Shown: positions 57,969 through 64,000 of the stretch, piece by piece | Layout of the letters: each line of letters starts with the position of its first letter | Position numbering within the stretch: the stretch's first letter is position 1 | Assembly (NCBI RefSeq): GCF_020386615.1 | Contig: NZ_CP077769.1 | Location: 6,435,501-6,499,500 of the forward strand | Source: Chitinophaga pendula | GTDB taxonomy: Bacteria > Bacteroidota > Bacteroidia > Chitinophagales > Chitinophagaceae | DNA length: 64,000 nucleotides | Direction of reading: 5' to 3' | Made by a program: the position numbers and the translations under genes | Notes under the pieces: generated by a model | What the model saw: the letters and a program-made list of their open reading frames with translations, nothing else | Told to the model about the DNA's origin: nothing | Databases searched by the model: none

Positions 57969-60900
57969 TTAAAGCGTACGTTTTACTTCTACTTCTTCAA
58001 AGCCTTCCACGATATCGCCGACTTTCAGATCATTGTAACCTCTGATAGAGAGACCACACTCCATGTTGGAAGCTACCTCTTTCACGTCGTCTTTGTAACG
58101 TTTGAGTGAACCCAACTCCCCGGTAAATACTACGATACCGTCGCGTACAACGTTGATACGGGTATTTCTGGAGATCTTTCCGTCCAACACAAAACAACCG
58201 GCTACGGTTACCTTGTCGAAACGGTAGGTTTCCCTTACTTCCACATTGGCCACCACTTTCTTCTCGATCTTCGGCTCCAACATACCTTCCATCGCGCTCT
58301 TCAGCTCGTCGATCGCATCGTAAATGATGGAATAATTGCGGATCTCGATGTTCTCTTTCTCTGCCAGTTTCGCTGCCTGGGAAGACGGACGAACCTGGAA
58401 ACCAACGATGATCGCATCAGAAGCTGTCGCCAGCAATACATCGGATTCGGTGATCTGACCTACAGCCTTGTGTACCACACTCACTACGATCTCTTCTGTA
58501 GACAATTTCTGCAGGGAGTCACTGAGTGCCTCTACAGAACCATCAAAGTCAGCCTTGATGATGAGGTTGAGCTGTTTAAAGTTGCCCAATGCCAGACGGC
58601 GGCCGATCTCATCAAGTGTGATATGTTTCTTGGTACGGATACCTTGTTCACGTACAATCTGGGCTCTGCGGTTGGCCACTTCTTTCGCTTCAGACTCATC
58701 AAGGAACATTTTGAACTTCTCACCAGCCTGAGGGGCACCATTAAGGCCCAGTACCTGTACCGGTGAGGAGGGTCCTGCTTCGTCCAGACGTTGCCCTCTT
58801 TCATTAAACATCGCCTTGATCTTACCATAGAAAGAACCGGATACAATGGTATCACCCTGGCGAAGCGTACCGTTTTGTACGAGCATGGATGCTACATACC
58901 CACGACCCTTATCCAGCGATGCTTCGACGATGCTACCGGAACCTTCCCGGTTCGGATTAGCTTTCAGCTCCAGCAATTCAGCTTCCAGGAGGATCTTCTC
59001 CAGTAAGACATCTATATTAAGACCACTTTTCGCAGAGATCTCCTGGCTCTGGAATTTACCACCCCAGTCTTCTACGAGGAGGTTCATACCTGCCAGCTGT
59101 TCTTTGATCTTTTCAGGATTGGCACCTTCTTTATCCACCTTGTTGATGGCAAATACCATTGGCAGACCCGCTGCCTGAGAGTGTGAAATTGCTTCTCTTG
59201 TCTGTGGCATGATCGCATCATCTGCGGCGATCACAATCACCGCGATGTCCGCTGCTTTGGCACCACGGGCACGCATCGCGGTAAACGCTTCGTGACCTGG
59301 TGTATCCAGGAAGGTGATCTTTTTGCCGTTAGCAGTAGTCACCTGGTAAGCACCGATGTGCTGAGTGATACCACCTGCTTCACCGGCTACCACATTGGCA
59401 TTACGGATATAGTCAAGCAAGGAGGTCTTACCATGGTCTACGTGACCCATGATCGTAACGATAGGAGCACGAGGTATCAGATCTTCCGGTGCATCTACTT
59501 CTTCCTCTTCTTCAAGATCGTCAGCATCATCTACACCAATGAATTCTACTTCATAACCAAACTCTCCGGCCACCAGCTCGATTACCTCAGCATCCAGCCG
59601 CTGGTTGATAGATACCATGATACCCAGTCCCATACACTTGGAGATCACTTCTGCAAAGCTCACATCCATGAGGGTAGCCAGTTCACTTACAGAAACGAAT
59701 TCAGTTACCTGCAGCTTGTTGTCGCCGGCTTTCTGATTGGCCATCTGCTCATCTCTCTCCTGGCGTTTTTCACGGCGATGTTTAGCTTTTACGCTCTTAC
59801 CGCGTCCACCGCCTCCCAGTTTGGCCATCGTTTCCTTGATCTTATTCTGGATCTCGTTTTTGTCGATTTCTTTATCCTCCGGTTTCTGGTCACGGGGATT
59901 GTTATGATTGGGCCCCCTGTTATTACCAAAGCCAGGGCGGTTATTGTCAAAACGTCTGTTACCGCCGCCTTGTCCACCTTGTCCTGGACGGTTGTGATCG
60001 CGGTTACCGGGACCACGGTTATTATTGTTGTTATTATGGTGTCCGCCACCTGGTCCGCGGTTACCACCATGTCCTCCCTGCCCGGGTCTGTTGTCCCTGG
60101 CCGGCGCATGCGGTCTGCTTTCCTGTGGAGGGCGGCCTTCGTTGTTTCTGTTGTCAGGTCCGCGATTATCTCTTCTGTCTCCGGAGAATTCCTTGGGTTG
60201 AACAGGTTCAGGCTTCTTCTCCACGATGATACGCTTGCGTTTGCGTTTCTCATCACGGCTGAAATTATTGCCTTTGTTGTTATCTCGCCTGTCGGATTGT
60301 ACGGGCAGGTCAATTTTGCCAATCACCTTAGGTCCCGTCAGTTTCTCTGCCTGGATATTCTCTATCACAGCAGGACCTGTTGTTTCTTCGGGAGGCGTTG
60401 TGTCTGAACCAGATTTTTCACTGGTGTTGGCGTTGGCATCGTTATTTTGAGTGGCAGGCACAATAACGGTTTTTTGGGTGGGAGCCGGCTCTTGTTGAGC
60501 AGCTGGTTTTTCCACCGGTGGAGTTGCTATCACAGGTTTTACTTCTTCCGTTTTTACTTCCTGTTTTTCAATTGCGGCAGCAGGTTTTACTTCTTTTACG
60601 GGCGTTACTTCCTGTGTCTCCGGAGCGGCGGGCTTTTCAGTCTTTTCAGCCATCACTGGCTTTTCCACTTTTTCCGGCTGTACTGCCTTTTCTGTTCGTG
60701 CAATATTACTATCGTCAGCAATAGGCTTTTCTACCTGTTGTTGTACAGGCTCCTGGGCTGGCTTCTCTGGTTTTTCTTCCTTCGCTGCAACAGGCGTCGG
60801 CGTGGGAGCCGACGTCGCAGCAGGAGCAACGGGTTGCTCCACAGGCGGTTGTTGCTGCTCTGGTGCCGCTTTTACAGGCGGCTGTGGCTCAGACTTCACA

Positions 60901-61508
60901 GGCTGTTCTGCCGGCGGTGTTTTCCTGGCCTTTGGCTGTAGCGCATCAAGATCAATGGTAGCAATCACCTTCGGTCCGTTAATCCTGGGACTTTCCGGTT
61001 TAATAACCTCCGGTGCCGGGCTGGGCGTCTCTGCTACCGGTGTGCTGGCAGGAGGAGTCGTAGCTGCAGGCGTAACCGGAACCGGCGCTGGCTCAGCTTG
61101 GGCTTCCGGTTTGGCAGGCTCCTGTTCCTTAACGGGCTGCGGTTCTGGCTTAGGTTCCACTTTCGGTTCCTCAGCAGCCTGGGGTGCCTGTTCGTCTTTC
61201 TTCTTGGCAGCAGCCGCATTCGCAGCAGCCGCAGCCTCAGCTTCTTCCTTCTCCTTTTTCTTCATTGAGTCTAACACGCTTCCTTTAGGCAAGGCAATTT
61301 GATCACTTTTCTTCTTATTGGCCTTGTCCTGTTGGAATTCAGACTGCAGGGCTGTGTACATCTGAGCAGTGAGACGGGCATTGGGTGAACCAAAACCGCC
61401 CATGTCATATCCTTTATTGGCCAGGAAATCGATAAGCGTCTCCTTTCCAATATTGAATTCTTTGGCAGCGGCCAGCAATCTGGGTGTGTTGTTTGTAACT
61501 TCAGGCAT
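57969..61508 (-). CDS. infB: Translation initiation factor IF-2 with long low-complexity N-terminal half
   Basis: The 1179-residue protein begins with an IF2N-like domain ([20 protein letters not shown]). Residues about 80-440 form a Pro/Ala/Glu/Lys-rich linker, and residues about 440-545 are a Gly/Asn/Arg-rich region with [20 protein letters not shown] and [12 protein letters not shown] repeats. Near 600-660 a second IF2N domain ([20 protein letters not shown]) is followed by the GTPase: [19 protein letters not shown] at about 684, [18 protein letters not shown], and [10 protein letters not shown], then domains II-IV. It brings fMet-tRNA to the 30S subunit. It lies 121 bases after nusA; the intercistronic part holds a CCCCTCATC...GATGATGGGG hairpin near 61530-61550. 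Confidence 0.97.
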   Translation of the reverse strand: MPEVTNNTPRLLAAAKEFNIGKETLIDFLANKGYDMGGFGSPNARLTAQMYTALQSEFQQDKANKKKSDQIALPKGSVLDSMKKKEKEEAEAAAAANAAAAKKKDEQAPQAAEEPKVEPKPEPQPVKEQEPAKPEAQAEPAPVPVTPAATTPPASTPVAETPSPAPEVIKPESPRINGPKVIATIDLDALQPKARKTPPAEQPVKSEPQPPVKAAPEQQQPPVEQPVAPAATSAPTPTPVAAKEEKPEKPAQEPVQQQVEKPIADDSNIARTEKAVQPEKVEKPVMAEKTEKPAAPETQEVTPVKEVKPAAAIEKQEVKTEEVKPVIATPPVEKPAAQQEPAPTQKTVIVPATQNNDANANTSEKSGSDTTPPEETTGPAVIENIQAEKLTGPKVIGKIDLPVQSDRRDNNKGNNFSRDEKRKRKRIIVEKKPEPVQPKEFSGDRRDNRGPDNRNNEGRPPQESRPHAPARDNRPGQGGHGGNRGPGGGHHNNNNNNRGPGNRDHNRPGQGGQGGGNRRFDNNRPGFGNNRGPNHNNPRDQKPEDKEIDKNEIQNKIKETMAKLGGGGRGKSVKAKHRREKRQERDEQMANQKAGDNKLQVTEFVSVSELATLMDVSFAEVISKCMGLGIMVSINQRLDAEVIELVAGEFGYEVEFIGVDDADDLEEEEEVDAPEDLIPRAPIVTIMGHVDHGKTSLLDYIRNANVVAGEAGGITQHIGAYQVTTANGKKITFLDTPGHEAFTAMRARGAKAADIAVIVIAADDAIMPQTREAISHSQAAGLPMVFAINKVDKEGANPEKIKEQLAGMNLLVEDWGGKFQSQEISAKSGLNIDVLLEKILLEAELLELKANPNREGSGSIVEASLDKGRGYVASMLVQNGTLRQGDTIVSGSFYGKIKAMFNERGQRLDEAGPSSPVQVLGLNGAPQAGEKFKMFLDESEAKEVANRRAQIVREQGIRTKKHITLDEIGRRLALGNFKQLNLIIKADFDGSVEALSDSLQKLSTEEIVVSVVHKAVGQITESDVLLATASDAIIVGFQVRPSSQAAKLAEKENIEIRNYSIIYDAIDELKSAMEGMLEPKIEKKVVANVEVRETYRFDKVTVAGCFVLDGKISRNTRINVVRDGIVVFTGELGSLKRYKDDVKEVASNMECGLSIRGYNDLKVGDIVEGFEEVEVKRTL

Positions 61509-61629
61509 ATTGTAATTCGGGCCTCCCCTTCCCCCATCATCCGATGAGGGGATTTTTACGTTTTTAACAATTTCTCAATTAAATCCTACTAAAGCCCTCA
61601 TCCTGGGAAGGGTTCCGGATAACCGGGCT

Positions 61630-62877
61630 TTATTCCTTGTCGAATTCTTCCTGTAATATCCTTCTTACATCACTCACCGTCTCTTCTTCCAGGTCAGAAC
61701 GACGTACCAGCTCCTCCACTGTCAATTCCAATACACTGCGGGCCGTGTCACAACCTATACGCTTCAGCTCATCTATGATCCATTCTTCTATTTCATCAGA
61801 GAATTCCTCCAGGTCAATATCAAATTCCGTCTGCTCCTGCACCTCATCACGGAACACATCTATCTCATACCCTGTCAATTCACAGGCCAATTTGATATTC
61901 ACACCCTTTTTACCAATCGCCAACGACACTTGGTCCGGCATCAGATAAACAGAGGCATACTTGTTTTCATTATCCAATTCCATACGACTAATCCTGGCCG
62001 GCGTAAGCGCGCGCTGAATCAGCAGCTGGATGTTGGCAGTATAGTTGATGATATCAATGTTTTCGTTCCTGAGTTCACGCACAATGCCATGGATACGGCT
62101 ACCTTTCATGCCGACGCAGGCTCCTACGGGGTCGATACGGTCATCATAAGATTCAACAGCCACCTTAGCTCTTTCCCCTGGCTCGCGCACAATCTTTTTG
62201 ATAACAATCAGGCCATCTGCGATTTCCGGTACTTCAATTTCCAGCAAGTTACCAAGGAAGGAAGAATGTGTACGTGAGAGAATGATGAGCGGAGCATTAT
62301 TTTTCATCTCCACCTTCTTCACTACCGCCCGCACATTTTCCCCTTTTTTAAAGTAATCTGTCGGGATCTGTTCAGATTTAGGCAATATTAACTCATTCCC
62401 CTCATCATCGAGCAATAAAACTTCTTTTTTCCATACCTGATATACCTCACCAGTAACTATCTCCCCTACCCGATCCGCATATTTCTTAACAAGAATATTC
62501 TTTTTTAAATCCCCAATGCGGGCCGACAGCGTTTGCTTTGCCGCCAGAATCGCCCTGCGGCCAAAATCCTGTATCTCTACCTCCTCATACAACTCCTCCC
62601 CTACCTGAAGATCCGGTTCAACCTTAATGGCATCAGAATACTCGATTTGGGCATTATCGTCTTCAGATTCCCCATCCGCTACAATCATTCGGCGACGCAA
62701 TATCTCCAGGTCCCCCTTGTCAGTATTTACGATTACATCAAAGTTTTCATCCGAGCCATACTTTTTCCTCAAAAGGGTCTTGAATACATCCTCCAATACC
62801 TTCATCAACGTTGGACGGTCAATATTCTCCGCATCCTTGAACTCAGTGAATGACTCGATCAGGTTTATACTAGCCAT
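61630..62877 (-). CDS. nusA: Transcription termination/antitermination factor NusA
   Basis: The 415-residue protein has an N-terminal RNAP-binding domain (MASINLIESFTEFKDAENID), an S1 domain (GEIVTGEVYQVWKKEVLLL), two KH domains (RTHSSFLGNLLEIEVPEIAD, DPVGACVGMKGSRIHGIVRE and VSLAIGKKGVNIKLACELTG) and a short C-terminal acidic and helix-hairpin-helix-like tail (LVRRSDLEEETVSDVRRILQ). It controls pausing and intrinsic termination. It starts 17 bases after rimP. The start at 62877 is used; the frame extends 11 codons further up to 62910 but overlaps rimP. Confidence 0.97.
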   Translation of the reverse strand: MASINLIESFTEFKDAENIDRPTLMKVLEDVFKTLLRKKYGSDENFDVIVNTDKGDLEILRRRMIVADGESEDDNAQIEYSDAIKVEPDLQVGEELYEEVEIQDFGRRAILAAKQTLSARIGDLKKNILVKKYADRVGEIVTGEVYQVWKKEVLLLDDEGNELILPKSEQIPTDYFKKGENVRAVVKKVEMKNNAPLIILSRTHSSFLGNLLEIEVPEIADGLIVIKKIVREPGERAKVAVESYDDRIDPVGACVGMKGSRIHGIVRELRNENIDIINYTANIQLLIQRALTPARISRMELDNENKYASVYLMPDQVSLAIGKKGVNIKLACELTGYEIDVFRDEVQEQTEFDIDLEEFSDEIEEWIIDELKRIGCDTARSVLELTVEELVRRSDLEEETVSDVRRILQEEFDKE

Positions 62878-62894
62878 GTTTTGGTTATTATATT

Positions 62895-63359
62895 TTAAAA
62901 CACGATGCACACCTTTGTGTGCTTGATTTCAGAAAATTTTATAGGTGTTTGTTGCTTTTCCTTCTTTTTGCCAATAGTTTCCTCTATCAGCAAGTGCTCC
63001 TCACTGGCCTCCAGCAACGTACCCTCTTTGGTCGTCCCATCAAGAAAAGTAACCTCTACCTTCCTCCCGATATTCTTAAGATACTGGCGAAGTTGTTTAA
63101 GCGGCTCATCCAGCCCCGGAGAAGAGACTTCAAGAGAAAAATCATCCGCTGGAAATAAGCCCGATGTTTCCAAGACAGGATAAAGCGCCCGGTTGAATGC
63201 CACCAGCTTCTCAACAGGTACTCCCTTATCTCCGTCTATAAAGAGCTTGATATTATTGGTGGGTTTGATCCGGATGTCTACTACGAAAAAATCCGGGTAT
63301 TCTGACAGTAGGCTCTCCACCAACTGACGAATCGATGCTATTAACGGTTCATTTGCCAT
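62895..63359 (-). CDS. rimP: Ribosome maturation factor RimP
   Basis: The 154-residue protein begins MANEPLIASIRQLVESLLSE and has the RimP pattern: FVVDIRIKPTNNIKLFIDGD, KGVPVEKLVAFNRALYPVLE, FSLEVSSPGLDEPLKQLRQY and a C-terminal SH3-like part (KVEVTFLDGTTKEGTLLEAS). It helps mature the 30S subunit. It heads the operon with nusA and infB. The longer frame from 63407 would run through a hairpin and lie mostly in the leader, so 63359 is the start. Confidence 0.95.
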   Translation of the reverse strand: MANEPLIASIRQLVESLLSEYPDFFVVDIRIKPTNNIKLFIDGDKGVPVEKLVAFNRALYPVLETSGLFPADDFSLEVSSPGLDEPLKQLRQYLKNIGRKVEVTFLDGTTKEGTLLEASEEHLLIEETIGKKKEKQQTPIKFSEIKHTKVCIVF

Positions 63360-63396
63360 AAAAAAAACAAGAAGGGGACAATCACTCGTCCCCTTC
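63360..63396 (-). promoter_or_regulatory. Intrinsic-terminator-like attenuator in the rimP-nusA-infB leader
   Basis: Read on the minus strand, GAAGGGGAC (63396 to 63388) and GTCCCCTTC (63379 to 63371) form a perfect 9-bp GC-rich stem with an 8-base loop, followed by TTG and T8 (63367 to 63360), directly before the rimP ATG. There is no other minus-strand gene upstream in the window that it could terminate. It lies between a good promoter and rimP, so it fits a transcription attenuator. Confidence 0.65.
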
Positions 63397-63417
63397 GTTT
63401 GAATCATTATCCTAACA

Positions 63418-63450
63418 CAAAATTAGCATTTTATTTTAATCCAAGAACAA
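63418..63450 (-). promoter_or_regulatory. Promoter of rimP-nusA-infB (TTG-N22-TAATTTTG)
   Basis: On the minus strand TAATTTTG (63425 to 63418) is a perfect -7 consensus match; TTG (63450 to 63448) lies 22 bases upstream, with another TTG at 16. Transcription should begin near 63412, leaving a leader of about 53 bases, mostly taken up by the terminator-like hairpin. Confidence 0.6.
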
Positions 63451-63541
63451 TTTCTTTAACTTGGTTCAAGAAAATACAGGTGGTGAACCCTTATCCCATC
63501 TCGAATTGGTAAATATTATAATGTGATAGGTGCAAACGAGA

Positions 63542-63859
63542 ATGTCAATACGCTCATATATAAAACTACTTAACTTCGAAGCACTGGTATGGCCAATAGG
63601 CCTCATCACCCTGTTCCTCATGCACCCAGCCTCGTCCAGCCATCATAGCCTTTGCCTACTTAGGCAAACAGGCATCTCCTGGTGCCCCGGTTGCGGCCTC
63701 GGCCATTCCATCCACTTCTTCCTGCATGGAAACTGGAACGCAGCCTTCCACTACCACTGGCTTGGCCCATTTGCTACCTGTATGCTGATAATCAGATCAA
63801 TACAACTGCTGTATTTACAATATAAGACATTTTCTCACCTAAAACGACCTAGTACATGA
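63542..63859 (+). CDS. DUF2752 small membrane protein
   Basis: The 105-residue protein has the DUF2752 hallmark GISWCPGCGLGHSIHFFLHG near residue 45 (CPxCGxG) between hydrophobic segments (LVWPIGLITLFLMHP and WLGPFATCMLIIRSIQLLY). The family is common in Bacteroidota and of unknown role. The ATG at 63542 is preferred over a GTG at 63530. Its stop overlaps the start of the next gene (ATGA). Confidence 0.85.
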   Translation: MSIRSYIKLLNFEALVWPIGLITLFLMHPASSSHHSLCLLRQTGISWCPGCGLGHSIHFFLHGNWNAAFHYHWLGPFATCMLIIRSIQLLYLQYKTFSHLKRPST

Positions 63860-64000
63860 ATGATCTGTCATTTGCCTTGCTGCCCGGAATCCAACAAGAA
63901 GAACTCATCTGGTTGCAGGAGCTGACGAAAAACTACGACGCTAACAACAAAGCCCGATTTCTGGCACTATACCAATCCAAAAGAAAAGACCCGCAAACCA
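63856..64000 (+). CDS. Start of a probable TM2-domain protein (cut by window end)
   Basis: The ORF opens with ATG at 63856 inside the DUF2752 stop and is still open at the window end after 48 codons: MNDLSFALLPGIQQEELIWL, then QELTKNYDANNKARFLALY and QSKRKDPQT. I recall similar N-termini before TM2 domains encoded next to DUF2752 genes in Chitinophagaceae, but the TM2 part itself lies outside the window, so this is inference. The overlap points to translational coupling with the DUF2752 protein. Confidence 0.55.
   Translation, partial: MNDLSFALLPGIQQEELIWLQELTKNYDANNKARFLALYQSKRKDPQT

Noticed and set aside
59292..60407. 371-codon ORF on the plus strand opposite infB
   Set aside because: It mirrors the conserved IF-2 GTPase and linker on the other strand and has no domain of its own.
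1..64000. tRNA, rRNA, insertion sequences and prophage genes
   Set aside because: I looked for T-loop GTTCGANTC-like sequences, transposase motifs and phage structural genes and recognised none; a dedicated search could still find a tRNA I missed.

Overview
The window looks like chromosomal DNA from a Bacteroidota bacterium, most likely a member of Chitinophagaceae close to Chitinophaga. This rests on: the gliding lipoprotein gene gldH; aerotolerance genes batD-batE; a PheS with the cysteine-rich insertion I associate with Bacteroidota; a menaquinone futalosine-pathway gene (mqnC); a TonB-receptor-like outer membrane protein; many secreted or lipoprotein products; and, most tellingly, the Bacteroidota -7 promoter element TAnnTTTG in front of at least eighteen genes. 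Shine-Dalgarno sequences are nearly absent. I recognised no phage, insertion sequence, CRISPR array or tRNA. The region is mostly housekeeping with small accessory patches.

Layout. 1-5 kb: the end of a secreted PNGase F-type amidase, a nicotinamide riboside uptake/kinase pair (pnuC, nadR-like), mtgA, a Sua5/YrdC protein, a small secreted protein and a BKACE-type enzyme. 5-15 kb: secreted C1 peptidase, acetyltransferase, polA, an ArsC/Spx-like protein, a GT-B glycosyltransferase, a 40-residue lipoprotein, a ureohydrolase-fold protein lacking most metal ligands, a YitT transporter-like protein and a LprI-like protein. 15-20 kb: an active/inactive M16 peptidase pair and two tandem retropepsin-like proteases. 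20-26 kb: mqnC, a 16-unit 11-bp tandem repeat, a DUF4136 lipoprotein, an acetyltransferase, an amino-acid permease and a TIM-barrel epimerase. 26-31 kb: an outer membrane beta-barrel receptor divergent from a two-component system. 31-38 kb: pheS, a 3-hydroxyacyl-CoA dehydrogenase, an SDR, a lipoprotein, lpxD, a 740-bp gene-poor AT-rich stretch with a DnaA-box-like site and an orphan terminator, and a Crp/Fnr regulator divergent from rluE. 38-43 kb: yicC-gldH-histidine kinase-response regulator as one overlapping unit, then a LytS/LytTR pair with a degenerate kinase. 43-51 kb: batD-batE, an SDR, a YjjG-like phosphatase, a second small 11-bp repeat, a Cys/Lys-rich secreted peptide, and a CPBP-DUF2007-cdsA-psd phospholipid operon. 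51-57 kb: a probable decayed gene, HNH nuclease, SNase, proC, sixA, an amidophosphoribosyltransferase-like protein and surA. 58-63.4 kb: rimP-nusA-infB. 63.5 kb to the end: a DUF2752 gene and the start of a probable TM2-domain gene.

Genes that work together: pnuC and nadR-like kinase import and phosphorylate nicotinamide riboside; cdsA and psd make phospholipids; rimP, nusA and infB form the classical transcription/translation operon. The most interesting non-coding signals are the rimP leader, which holds an intrinsic-terminator-like hairpin ending directly at the start codon (a candidate NusA autoregulatory attenuator), the dispersed 11-bp TATA-phased repeat, and an orphan terminator/promoter pair near 36.2 kb that could be a small RNA.
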